Assembly (NCBI GenBank): GCA_046727175.1
Contig: JBKPCD010000224.1
Coordinates: 1 to 48,520 of the forward strand
Reading direction: 5' to 3'
From: JBKPCD01 sp046727175
GTDB lineage: Bacteria; Acidobacteriota; Vicinamibacteria; Vicinamibacterales; 2-12-FULL-66-21
Length of the DNA stretch: 48,520 bases
In this document: positions 1 through 8,229 of the stretch, piece after piece
Numbering within the stretch: the first letter of the stretch is position 1
How the letters are laid out: the number at the start of each line of letters is the position of its first letter
The notes under the pieces: generated by a model
The model's database searches: none
The model's input: only the letters and a program-made list of their open reading frames with translations
Told to the model about the DNA's origin: nothing
Made by a program: the position numbers and the translations under genes

Positions 1-208
1 GTCCGGGGGACGAAGTCAGATAAGGGAAGCGAGTGAGCATAGCGAACGAGCCGCCGGAGCGGAGCGGGGCACAGGGGCCCCCGCGAGCGACGGCGTAAGG
101 GGGTCGTGGAGGACGACGTCAGACAAGGGAAGCGAGCGAGCATAGCGAACGAGCCGCCGGAGCGGAGCGGGGCACAGGGGCCCCCGCGAGCGACGGCGTA
201 AGGGGGTC
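1..208. repeat. Tandem ~102-bp intergenic repeat, two copies
   Basis: Two near-identical units start at about 1 and 103, and a third start is seen at 206. Differences are a few substitutions (for example gataagg versus gacaagg). Each unit has purine-rich text followed by a C5/G5 stretch. The window begins exactly with the unit start GTCCGGGGGACGAAG, so the array may extend upstream. No convincing coding content is seen. It is likely a dispersed intergenic element or a decayed tandem repeat. Confidence 0.8.
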
Positions 209-230
209 CGGGGGACGAAGTCCCCCGGAC
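206..230. terminator. Perfect 10-bp palindrome closing the repeat array
   Basis: GTCCGGGGGA and TCCCCCGGAC flank a 5-nt loop (cgaag). The stem is very stable but has no T tract, so it could be a terminator, a repeat-element end or a cruciform. It abuts the -10-like TAGAGT of the downstream creatininase-family gene. Confidence 0.5.
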
Positions 231-236
231 TAGAGT
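231..236 (+). promoter_or_regulatory. -10-like TAGAGT, 8 bp before start codon
   Basis: TAGAGT fits the TANNNT -10 pattern and ends 8 bp before the ATG at 245, so transcription would begin at or next to the start codon. A GTGAGG string overlaps the gap and could instead be a closely spaced ribosome binding site. Confidence 0.4.
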
Positions 237-244
237 GAGGCTCA

Positions 245-1036
245 ATGAAACCGCCATCTGTGTTCCTCGGCGAGATGACCAACCCTGAAGTCGAAGCTTT
301 TCTGAAGACTCACCACACCGTGATCGTGCCAACCGGCGCGACCGAGCAGCACGGTCCGCACGCCCCGCTCCTGACGGACGTCCTCATTCCGGAGGAAATC
401 GCCAAGCGCATTGCGCCGCGCATCGGCGCGGTCGTGGCACCGCCGATCAACTACGCGCTTTCGTACCCTCACGTTGGCTTCACCGGTCTGGTCCACGTTC
501 GCATCCCGACGTTCATGGCGATCGTCGAGGACCTCTGCGTCGCTTTTGCAACCTCGGGATTCAAGCGCATCGTCTTTCTCAACGGCCACTACGACAACAC
601 GTATGCGATCGCGTACGCGTGCGCGAACGCCGCCGACAAGCTTCCGAAGACGGTCAAGGCGTTTCCCGTCAACTACTGGGACGGGATGACTGCCGAAGAC
701 GTCGCAGAGTTCTCGGGATTAAAGAACGGGCTGCACGCAAACGCGGCGGAGACGTCCGCGATTCTCGCGATCGATCCGCGCCTCGTGGATCTCGAGCGGG
801 CGAATGCGGAGTTTCCGCCCTTCCCCGAGTTCACCGTCAACACGGGACCGGTGCACACGGCATTCTTCTTCACGTCTCCTGGATCGGTGTACTGGGCCAC
901 GAAGTCCGGCACGTGGGGCGACGCACGCGCGGCCACGCCCGAGATGGGCGAGCGTTATCTCGAGGTGGGTGTTCGATCGACTCTGGCAGTTCTCGAGAAC
1001 ATCGAGAAGACGTTCGAGGCGATGCCGCCGAGATAA
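245..1036 (+). CDS. Creatininase-family amidohydrolase
   Basis: A 263-aa protein of the creatininase/creatinine amidohydrolase family, which are metal-dependent hydrolases of cyclic amides. The metal-binding pattern is clear: E34 and H36 in GATEQHG, D45 in LLTD, then NGHYDN (H115, D117) and HANAAETS (H164, E169). E34, H36 and D45 match the ligand spacing of Pseudomonas creatininase. The ligand that is Glu in NGHYEN-type enzymes is Asp here, so the substrate need not be creatinine. Length is normal for the family. There is no signal peptide, so it is cytoplasmic. The gene is alone on its strand and convergent with the FG-GAP gene. Family assignment is secure; the reaction is not known. Confidence 0.88.
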   Translation: MKPPSVFLGEMTNPEVEAFLKTHHTVIVPTGATEQHGPHAPLLTDVLIPEEIAKRIAPRIGAVVAPPINYALSYPHVGFTGLVHVRIPTFMAIVEDLCVAFATSGFKRIVFLNGHYDNTYAIAYACANAADKLPKTVKAFPVNYWDGMTAEDVAEFSGLKNGLHANAAETSAILAIDPRLVDLERANAEFPPFPEFTVNTGPVHTAFFFTSPGSVYWATKSGTWGDARAATPEMGERYLEVGVRSTLAVLENIEKTFEAMPPR

Positions 1037-1047
1037 CGAAAAAACTC

Positions 1048-1203
1048 GGCTTTGGGCTCATGGCTCTGGGCTTTAGGCGTGCCATCGGACTCGGCTCTGG
1101 GCTCATGGCTTTAGGCTTTAGGCCCGCCATGCGGAAAACGTCTAAATCGTGAATGTGCCAAAAGCCGAAAGCCGAGAGCCGAACGTCTCTAGAGCCGAGA
1201 GCC
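1048..1203. repeat. Heptamer array forming an inverted repeat between convergent genes
   Basis: The left part (1048-1120) is built of 7-bp words GGCTTTG, GGCTCAT, GGCTCTG and GGCTTTA. It occurs as two ~36-bp direct repeats (1048-1085 and 1093-1128), each ending near GCCAT. The right part (1161-1203) has the complementary words GAAAGCC and GAGAGCC. The halves can pair, so the array may end transcription from both flanking genes. It fills the 167-bp gap. Confidence 0.75.
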
Positions 1204-2958
1204 TCAGGACCGGCCAGTCCCGCGCTTCAGCTTCACCAGCTTGTCCGCCGTGATCCCGTTCCACCGCTCACGTTGACCGTCGGGCCACTGAACGATGACG
1301 CCCGCGATTGCCGGTGACGACCCGAGACCAAAGTGCACGCGGGTGTCACTTGCGGACAGATAGCTTCCGTCGGTTCTGACGCGCCGCCAGATGGTGGGCT
1401 GTCCCGAGCGCTCGACGCATACCCATGCACCGAACGCAAATCGATTCGTTCGTTCCTGCTCGACCTGTAGTGTGATCCAGTGATTACCGCTCGTCCCCTG
1501 GTTGAGCAGCAGCCGCACCGGCCCGTTGTTGTTCGTGACGACGATGTCGATGTCGCCGTCGTTGTCGATGTCCCCGAACGCCGCCGCACGGCCGATCTCG
1601 GCACGGTCGAACGCCGGTCCGGCAATCCTGCTGGTCTCCTCGAATTTCCCGCTCCCGGTGTTGTGGAACAACTGATTCCGCATCCGAAACGGAAACGGCT
1701 GCCCGCGCTGCGCCTCGACGATGTTCACCGCTCCGTTGGCGACGAAGAGATCGAGCCATCCGTCGTTGTCGTAGTCGAACCAGTCGGTGCCGAAGCCAGT
1801 GAACGCTGCCGTCGGCGCAGCGAGCCCGGCTTTGACACGCTCGTCGGTGAAGTTGGCATGCCCGTCGTTGACGTACAACGCGAATGTCTCGCCGACGATG
1901 TTCGTGACGAACAGATCCTCGTCACCGTCGAGATCGAAATCGCCTGACGCAACTCCCATGCTGCCTTCGGGGTTGCCCGCGGCGTTCAGCGCCGCGCCCG
2001 ACAGCGGGCCGTCATCGACGAACGTACCATCGCGCTGATTGATCCAGAGCTGGTTCGGCGTGGCATCGTTTGCGACGTACAGATCGGGCCAGCCATCGCC
2101 GTTGTAATCGCCCATCGCGACGCCAAGGCCAGCGCCGTCGGCCTTGCTGATGCCGGCCGACTCGGTGACGTCCGTGAATCGACCGTTCCCCTCATTCCGG
2201 TACAGACGATCCGGCACCGGACGATACGTGCGCGGGCTGCAGTAGTCGCGAGCGCCGACCGCATCGGTGCACTGCTTGTTCCCGGCGATCGTGAAGTCCA
2301 GGTAATTCGCGACGAACAAATCGAGGTTTCCGTCGCGATCGTAGTCGATGAAGGCGGCGCTGGTGCTCCAGCGGGAATCGGTGAGCCCCGCCTCGCGCGT
2401 CACGTCGGTGAACGTTCCATCGCCGTTGTTGCGGAAGAGCGTGGTCGAGCCGAACGAGGTGACGAATAGATCGAGGTAGCCATCGTTGTTGTAATCGCCC
2501 GTTGCGACACCCATGCCATACGAGCGAAGGCCCACGCCAGCACGCTCGGTCACGTCGGTGAAGTGCAACGTCCGGCGTCCGTCAGCAGCGATCGTGAGAT
2601 CGTTTCGAAACAACCGGCTCGTGGCCGGCTCCCCCGATTTCGAAGCGGCTCGATCGAGCGTTCCCCCTTGCACGAGGAACACGTCGAGGTCGCCATCATT
2701 GTCGTAGTCGAACAGCGCCACGCCCGCTCCCATCACTTCGGGCATGTAGTACTGCCCTGACGCGCCACTGATGTGTGTAAAGTTGAGACCCGAGGAGGCG
2801 GCGGATTCGACGAACAGCGGTCCTGCGCGCGAGGCGGAAGGCCTCGGGTCATCGAACCAAGAGGTCAGAGCACAGACGACGGTCGCCAGTGCGCACCAGC
2901 GCGGCGGATAGAGCATCCGCGTGTGGAGATAGTTTGATCTGCGGAGATCTGCGAACAT
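1204..2958 (-). CDS. FG-GAP/VCBS repeat protein with ASPIC/UnbV C-terminus (CRTAC1-like)
   Basis: A secreted protein of up to 584 aa. At least seven calcium-binding FG-GAP loops are visible, with DxDxDGxxD-type cores such as DYDNDGDLDVF, DYNNDGYLDLF and DYDRDGNLDLF, predicting a seven-bladed beta-propeller. The last ~70 residues match the ASPIC/UnbV domain (VQWPDGQRERW). The N-terminus is uncertain: ATG at 2958 lies 7 bp after the stop of the TPR gene, while ATG at 2916 would place a cleaner signal peptide (LYPPRWCALATVVCALTSW) at the very start. No strong ribosome binding site separates the two. It is the last gene of the receptor-TPR-FG-GAP operon. It probably binds protein or carbohydrate outside the inner membrane; the ligand is unknown. 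Confidence 0.88.
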   Translation of the reverse strand: MFADLRRSNYLHTRMLYPPRWCALATVVCALTSWFDDPRPSASRAGPLFVESAASSGLNFTHISGASGQYYMPEVMGAGVALFDYDNDGDLDVFLVQGGTLDRAASKSGEPATSRLFRNDLTIAADGRRTLHFTDVTERAGVGLRSYGMGVATGDYNNDGYLDLFVTSFGSTTLFRNNGDGTFTDVTREAGLTDSRWSTSAAFIDYDRDGNLDLFVANYLDFTIAGNKQCTDAVGARDYCSPRTYRPVPDRLYRNEGNGRFTDVTESAGISKADGAGLGVAMGDYNGDGWPDLYVANDATPNQLWINQRDGTFVDDGPLSGAALNAAGNPEGSMGVASGDFDLDGDEDLFVTNIVGETFALYVNDGHANFTDERVKAGLAAPTAAFTGFGTDWFDYDNDGWLDLFVANGAVNIVEAQRGQPFPFRMRNQLFHNTGSGKFEETSRIAGPAFDRAEIGRAAAFGDIDNDGDIDIVVTNNNGPVRLLLNQGTSGNHWITLQVEQERTNRFAFGAWVCVERSGQPTIWRRVRTDGSYLSASDTRVHFGLGSSPAIAGVIVQWPDGQRERWNGITADKLVKLKRGTGRS

Positions 2959-2965
2959 CCGCGTC

Positions 2966-4420
2966 TTATTTTATGCGCGCGAGATCGCGCTCGATCGTTG
3001 CCGCGAGCTCCTGTTGGCCGTACTCCAGCGCGAGCTGCCGCGCTTCTTGCGCGCGCTTGATCCCCTCTTCCCGATGGCCGGCGCGAACGTGGGCGGCGGC
3101 GAGTGCGAAGAGGTACCGCGGCGTCTCGCTGTCGCGCGGCTGCGTCAGCTTTTCGAATTCGCCGATCGCTTCGCCGGTCCGGCCGAGCGCGACGAGCATT
3201 CGGCCGAGATTGAAGCGCGCGAGCCGGAATGTCGGCTGAGCCGCCACAGCCTTACGATACTCGCGGGCGGCGCCTTCGAAATCCTGCCGGCGCTCCAGCA
3301 TCTGACCGAGATTGTTGTGCGCCTGCACGTGGGATGGCTCGATCGCAAGCGCTCGTCGATACGCTTCGGCGGCCTGCTCCCACTTTTCCTGCATCGCGAG
3401 CAGCACGCCGTAGTCGTAGTTCGCGTCCGCCAGGTTGCCTCCGAGCGCAACGAGCGCGCGATAGTGCTCTTCGGCCTTCGTCCAGTTTCGTTGGCCGCCG
3501 TAGAGTCGAATCAGGTTGGCGTGCGCCTGCGCGAGCGACGGGTCCCGCGCTACCGCGGCCTCGTGCGCCGCGATGGCGCCGCTCACATCGTCGCTGCCCG
3601 CGAGCTGTACGCCCCGCTGCAGATTCGCGGCGGCGTCGTCGCGAAGGGCCGTCACGCTCTGGCGGACCGGATCCTCCAGCGCCGGCCACCGCGCCCCGTA
3701 GGCCTCGTGTTTCGCAAACACGCGACGGGCATCGTCGGTGCGTCCAAGCGCGCGGTACGACATCGCCAGCGCGTAATATGCAGCACCGAATTCCGGGAAC
3801 AACTCGACGGCGCGCTCGAAATGTTTTACGGCGCTTTCGTGACGTCCCTCGGCAGCATCGATTCGTCCCAGCCCGAGCTGCGCAGCCGGCTCGCTGCCCG
3901 CCTCTTTCACCAAGGCCTCGAACAATGTCCTGCTGTTGGCGCGATCGCCAGCCTCGAAGAGCGACTCGGCGAGCCTGATGCGTGCCGGAAGGTAGTCAGC
4001 GTTTTCGCTCAGCGCCTTTCGAAGCTGTTCGACTGCATCGGCATGTCGTGCGAGCCGCTGCAGCACGAGCGCATCCAGGTAATGCCATTCGAACGCCTTC
4101 GGCGCCAGCGCCTGCGCTCGCGCATAGGCCTGGTGGGCTGCCTCCCATTGCTCCCACGCATGAAGCGTTCGCGCGAGCCGGCCGACGGCATCGGCGTCGT
4201 CCGGCGCTGCGGAGGCCTGCTGATCGGCGCGCGTGATCGCCTCGCGGGCCGAAGGAGGATACGAATCCAGAGCCAGGCGAGGAAGAGGTGGAGGCTGCGG
4301 GGTTTGCGCGGGGAGGGAGGCGCCGAACAGAGCCAGGAGCGCCGTCACGACGGCAACTGGCATCGTTTGAATTCCAAAGGACATCAGAAGCCAGAAACGA
4401 ACGAAGCTGGACCGACCCAT
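2966..4420 (-). CDS. Periplasmic TPR-repeat protein
   Basis: A 484-aa protein with an N-terminal hydrophobic signal region (about residues 8-37, ending ASLPAQ) followed by roughly ten tetratricopeptide repeats covering residues 65-480. Typical repeat text includes AQLGLGRIDAAEGRHESAV and AHNNLGQMLERRQDFEGAA. No lipobox Cys is obvious, so it is likely periplasmic or held by a signal anchor. It starts 44 bp downstream of the TonB-receptor stop and ends 7 bp before the FG-GAP gene, which supports co-transcription. A plausible role is as a scaffold between the receptor and the FG-GAP protein; this is inference from position only. Confidence 0.88.
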   Translation of the reverse strand: MGRSSFVRFWLLMSFGIQTMPVAVVTALLALFGASLPAQTPQPPPLPRLALDSYPPSAREAITRADQQASAAPDDADAVGRLARTLHAWEQWEAAHQAYARAQALAPKAFEWHYLDALVLQRLARHADAVEQLRKALSENADYLPARIRLAESLFEAGDRANSRTLFEALVKEAGSEPAAQLGLGRIDAAEGRHESAVKHFERAVELFPEFGAAYYALAMSYRALGRTDDARRVFAKHEAYGARWPALEDPVRQSVTALRDDAAANLQRGVQLAGSDDVSGAIAAHEAAVARDPSLAQAHANLIRLYGGQRNWTKAEEHYRALVALGGNLADANYDYGVLLAMQEKWEQAAEAYRRALAIEPSHVQAHNNLGQMLERRQDFEGAAREYRKAVAAQPTFRLARFNLGRMLVALGRTGEAIGEFEKLTQPRDSETPRYLFALAAAHVRAGHREEGIKRAQEARQLALEYGQQELAATIERDLARIK

Positions 4421-4432
4421 ATTCAGGATCGA

Positions 4433-4460
4433 TCCAGCTTCTCGATTCTAACTTCTAACA
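4433..4460. repeat. Short heptamer array between receptor and TPR genes
   Basis: Two exact TTCTAAC words lie in tandem (4446-4452 and 4453-4459), next to a related GAGAAGC/GGATCGA stretch. It fills most of the 44-bp intergenic gap. On the minus strand it contains TAGAAT, a possible internal -10 for the TPR gene. Confidence 0.5.
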
Positions 4461-4464
4461 GAGA

Positions 4465-7400
4465 TCAGAACTGGAAGCGCACGCCAAACCCGATCTGACG
4501 TTCCGCATACGACCCACCGGCCTGGTTGGCAGCGGTAATCTGGCCAAAGGAGCTGCTCGTAATGTCTCCATTCGGGTTTCCGAACACCGGGTGGTTGAAG
4601 ATGTTCGCCGCCTGAACCCGAGCCTCGAGCCGCCGCTGTCCTCCCAGGGGGAACGAGCGGAAAATCGAGAGATCGAGGTTGTACCCTCCCGGCCCGTAGA
4701 ACTGGTTTCGCCGGACGTTGCCGAACGTAACCCCGGTCGGCTGTGAGAACTGCGAGGTGTCGAACCAGGTTCCGGACGAACCGATCTTTCCGGTTTTTGT
4801 GAACGACCCATTCAGATTCGCCGTCTGCAGGTTGCCCGGCGTGTTCAGCGAGGTGCCGCTCGCCGTCACGTGGAAGGGCGTGCCGCTGAAGGCTGCAAAC
4901 ACACCGTTGAGCTGCCAGTCGTTGAAAATCATCTTCAGGACGTTGTCGTACCCGCCCTGAGTCTGCCATGGCAACTGATACGCAAACCCAACCTGAAGGT
5001 TGTGCCTGCGATCGAAACCGGCATGGGCCCAGTTCTTGTACAACTCGGACGGCGTGTTGTACTGCAACGTCGCCCTGCCGTCGGCGTCATTCCCGGCCTC
5101 GTTCATCGACTCGCTCAACGTGTACGCGCCCCTGAACAAGAGACCGTGCGTGAACGGCTTGTTGAACGCGACCTGCAGCGAGTCGTATCGAGTCTTCAGG
5201 CGCTCACCCCACGAGTTGATGGCGATGGTCCGCCCGAGCGATGCATATGGGCGGCTCGCATTTCCGCCACCGAGCGTCAACGGCGCGTTGATGTCCAGAG
5301 CGGCGTATCCGTCGACACCCTTCGCGCCGACGTAGGCGATGTCGATCGACGAGTCGAATGGCAGACGGCGCTCGAACGCGACGTTCCAGGTGTGAATGTA
5401 GCCGCGATCGACGTTGCCAACTTCGGGCGTGTAGACCGCTGTTGCGCGATCGAGTGGTACCCGTCCCGAGCTCTGGTCCGGTCCAACGATGAGGGGGATG
5501 CCCTGTGCAAGCGTACGGTAGTCGAACGTCGGCGTCGGGAAGAACTCCGACGCGATGGTGATCGGGTAGTCGTTGTCGCCACGCACGGCGCGCGCCCAGG
5601 CCTGCGCGTTGTAGGTAATGCCATACCCTGATCGGAGGACCGTCTTCTCGTTGAGCCGGTAGACGCCGCCGAGGCGCGGCGCGAAATTGTCCAGGCCCGT
5701 GCTCAACCCGTTGCTCTGCGGGTTCCCACCTCGTCCCGCGATGATGACCTCGAGGTTGGTGAGGTCGAGCCGATCGAGGCCACGTCCGTTCGCGCGCGCC
5801 ATGATCGGGTAGTACTCCCACCGCAAGCCGAGATCGAGCGTCAGCTTCGGGTTGACGTTCCAGCGATCGCGGAAGTACAGCGCGTGCTGCCACTCGCGCG
5901 AGGTCATCACCTCGTTCTGGAAGCTCTTGCCAACGGTTCGAGGAAGACCCAGCAGGAACGACGCAAACGAGTTGTAGAAGTTGCGAGCCTGCCCGCCGTT
6001 GAGCGCCGTGGCGATCGCGTTGTCACCGTCGAACCGGAACCGACCGCGCGGATTGCCCGTCTCCGGCTGCCAGTGATCGAGATACAGGAAGTTCAGCGTA
6101 TAGCCGCCGCGGAATTCGTGGCGCCCCTTCATCTTCGTGATGTTCGTAGCGAGCGAGTACGTCCGCTCGTCGCGGAAGATCGGGTTCCAGCCGTCACGAT
6201 TGCCGAGCTCGCTGAACGTGGTGAAGCTGAACTGCGGGTAGCCGGCATATCGCTGGTCACCAATGCCCTGGTCGTTCGTGCCCGGGATGCGCAGCACGTC
6301 AAGACCGAAGTTGCCCGCCTGGAAGTCGGGGCCGTACACGTCCTGTTTCTGACGGGAGAACCCGAACGTCGTATCCATCAGAAGAGTGGGACTGAACGTC
6401 CACGTCTGACCGGCCGTAGCCTGCCAAACCTTCGTGAAGCCGCCGTCGCCATCGGCGTTCGGATCCGGCCCGAGGTAGTTCGTCAGATCGTCGACGGTCG
6501 CGTTCATGTGGCTGAACTTGCCCCAGATCTGGTGCGACGAGGTCCGGTTGAAGTTCATCTTGAAGTCGTAGTTGTCACGGTCGACGTGACGCGTTTCGTC
6601 GCGCCGATAGTTCTCGGTCAAACCGCCGACGCCGATACCGGTCGTGTTGGGCAGCGGGAAGAGCGCCAGGGCTCTGAGCGCGATCGGATCGAACCGGTCT
6701 GCGGGGATCTGATTGTTCGGAAATGGCTGCCGGCCGACTCCATTCGCGCCCCCCGTCGCCGGGTCGTAGATGATCTGCTGAGCGGGGTTCGTGGCGCTGA
6801 CGACAGCCTTACTGAAGTCGCCCCTGCGAAGCGCTTCGTCAGGAACGTTGAAGAAGGTAAACAGGCTCTGCGTGCGCTTGTAGCCCTCGAACGAGCCGAA
6901 GAAGAACAGCCGGTTCTGCTTGATCGGCCCGCCGACCGTTCCGCCGTAGGTATTGGCGTTGATCGGGAGTTTTTCGGGTTTGACGCCCGAGCCGAAGTAG
7001 TACGGCGTCGCGTTCAACTTGTCATCGCCGTGGAACTCGAACCCGGAGCCGCGGAACTGGTTCGTGCCCGACTTGGTGATGACCGTGACCGCCGCTCCTC
7101 CAGCCATGCCCTGCTCGGCGTCGAAGCTGCTCGTCGACATGTTGACCGTGTCGACGGTCTCCGCCGGGGAGACGTACATCAGGTGGTTCGGGAGCCAGAT
7201 GTTCATGTTCGTCGCGCCGTCGGTGCGGGTCGAATTCTGGGTGTTCGGCTGCCCGTTGACGTTCGTCGCCAGCGAGCGCGCCGGCGTGTCCGTCTCGGCG
7301 TTTCCGAACGCCATTGGCGTCGTGCCCGGAACCAGGTTCATCAGCGCCTGGTAGTTCCGGAACCGGTTCAGCGGCAGGCTGGTGATTTCCTGCGACTTCA

Positions 7401-7839
7401 ACTCGGTCGACACGTCCGCCTTGTCCGTCTGCAGCAACTGCGCTTCCGAGGTGACGGTCACCGATTCGGTGACCGTTCCGACTTCGAGCGTCATATCCAC
7501 GCGCGCGATCTGCCCGATTGACACAGGCACGCGGGCGCGGATGCCCTGCCGGAACCCCGACAACTGAACCTTGACGTCGTACTCGCCGGGCAGCACGTTC
7601 ACCAGACTGTAGTTGCCCTCGGCGTTGGTGACCGTTTCGCGAATGAGATTGGTCTCTCTCCCGACAATCGTGACGGTCGCGCCGGGCGCGGCGCTGCCCT
7701 GTGCGTCCTTGACGACGCCAACGATGCTGCCGTAGAGCTCTTGGGCGTGTGCTGGTAGAGCCGACAGGATGATCGCGGATGCGACGGCGATCGCAGTCAG
7801 TCGCTGTCGCTTCAACAGACACCGGATAGGCTTGCTCAC
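4465..7839 (-). CDS. TonB-dependent receptor with carboxypeptidase-regulatory N-terminal domain (Oar-like)
   Basis: A 1124-aa outer-membrane receptor. A signal peptide ends near ALPAHAQ. It is followed by a carboxypeptidase-regulatory-like/beta-sandwich domain (GSIVGVVKDAQGSAAPGATV, about residues 36-120), a plug domain with GMAGGAAVTVITKSGTNQFRG (about 240-270), and a long beta-barrel ending in GFGVRFQF. The C-terminal Phe is the usual outer-membrane insertion signal. The start is GTG at 7839, preceded by a strong purine-rich site (GGAGGAGGGAGG) 6 bp away. An ATG start is not available nearby. It heads the operon with the TPR and FG-GAP genes. The substrate is unknown. A paralog (8230-11606) lies just upstream and is broken. 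Confidence 0.93.
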   Translation of the reverse strand: MSKPIRCLLKRQRLTAIAVASAIILSALPAHAQELYGSIVGVVKDAQGSAAPGATVTIVGRETNLIRETVTNAEGNYSLVNVLPGEYDVKVQLSGFRQGIRARVPVSIGQIARVDMTLEVGTVTESVTVTSEAQLLQTDKADVSTELKSQEITSLPLNRFRNYQALMNLVPGTTPMAFGNAETDTPARSLATNVNGQPNTQNSTRTDGATNMNIWLPNHLMYVSPAETVDTVNMSTSSFDAEQGMAGGAAVTVITKSGTNQFRGSGFEFHGDDKLNATPYYFGSGVKPEKLPINANTYGGTVGGPIKQNRLFFFGSFEGYKRTQSLFTFFNVPDEALRRGDFSKAVVSATNPAQQIIYDPATGGANGVGRQPFPNNQIPADRFDPIALRALALFPLPNTTGIGVGGLTENYRRDETRHVDRDNYDFKMNFNRTSSHQIWGKFSHMNATVDDLTNYLGPDPNADGDGGFTKVWQATAGQTWTFSPTLLMDTTFGFSRQKQDVYGPDFQAGNFGLDVLRIPGTNDQGIGDQRYAGYPQFSFTTFSELGNRDGWNPIFRDERTYSLATNITKMKGRHEFRGGYTLNFLYLDHWQPETGNPRGRFRFDGDNAIATALNGGQARNFYNSFASFLLGLPRTVGKSFQNEVMTSREWQHALYFRDRWNVNPKLTLDLGLRWEYYPIMARANGRGLDRLDLTNLEVIIAGRGGNPQSNGLSTGLDNFAPRLGGVYRLNEKTVLRSGYGITYNAQAWARAVRGDNDYPITIASEFFPTPTFDYRTLAQGIPLIVGPDQSSGRVPLDRATAVYTPEVGNVDRGYIHTWNVAFERRLPFDSSIDIAYVGAKGVDGYAALDINAPLTLGGGNASRPYASLGRTIAINSWGERLKTRYDSLQVAFNKPFTHGLLFRGAYTLSESMNEAGNDADGRATLQYNTPSELYKNWAHAGFDRRHNLQVGFAYQLPWQTQGGYDNVLKMIFNDWQLNGVFAAFSGTPFHVTASGTSLNTPGNLQTANLNGSFTKTGKIGSSGTWFDTSQFSQPTGVTFGNVRRNQFYGPGGYNLDLSIFRSFPLGGQRRLEARVQAANIFNHPVFGNPNGDITSSSFGQITAANQAGGSYAERQIGFGVRFQF

Positions 7840-8015
7840 AGATTCCTCCCTCCTCCAAAAGAAACTGAGTGCAGCTAGAGTTGACCGAACGGTGCCAGTA
7901 GCGTTGCCCTCCTCCTTTCTGCGCCTGCCGATGAGCCGTGATCCCGGCGAGAGTACGGATCGAATGGCAGTCAGCGCGAGGTACAGCGCTACCGCCTAGA
8001 AAAACAGTGTCGTGC
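7840..8015 (-). promoter_or_regulatory. Long 5' leader of the intact TonB receptor gene
   Basis: If transcription starts from the promoter at 8022-8051, the leader is about 175 nt. It contains blocks that also occur, in the same order, in the leader of the broken paralog: ACTGTTTTT, GCTGACT, TCTCGCC followed by GGAT, and an AAGGAG-type purine block. It is a candidate cis-acting RNA or simply a duplicated upstream region. No known riboswitch class was recognised. Confidence 0.45.
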
Positions 8016-8021
8016 GAAGGG

Positions 8022-8051
8022 ACGCTAACATATTGATACTACCTGAGGCAA
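8022..8051 (-). promoter_or_regulatory. Promoter of the intact TonB receptor operon
   Basis: On the minus strand TTGCCT (8046-8051) and TAGCGT (8022-8027) are separated by 18 bp, with TGT just upstream of the -10 element. The same TAGCGT box with an 18-bp spacer occurs upstream of the paralog, and TGCTAGCGT precedes the divergent transporter gene. Confidence 0.55.
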
Positions 8052-8181
8052 GGGATGTGGAGGGCGGTCGGGGGGGACGGACCCGGCTGGTGGCCGGTTC
8101 AAATAATCGAGAATCGGGCGACTCAGATGAAGGCCGGACGTGCCGGGCCGGACGCCGGTTCTTGCAGGCAGGGGACGCCGC

Positions 8182-8210
8182 GGACCGGTCGGAACTCGTC
8201 CGACCGGTCC
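8182..8210 (-). terminator. 12-bp perfect palindrome downstream of the receptor pseudogene
   Basis: GGACCGGTCGGA and TCCGACCGGTCC flank a 5-nt loop, 20 bp past the stop of the broken receptor. There is no T tract. It probably separates the two receptor transcription units. The rest of the gap (8052-8181) shows only G-rich sequence. Confidence 0.55.
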
Positions 8211-8229
8211 ACGGTTTGAGAGCACAAGG

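Noticed and set aside
7840..8015. Known riboswitch (cobalamin, SAM, c-di-GMP) in the receptor leader
   Set aside because: None of the conserved boxes of these classes could be matched by eye.
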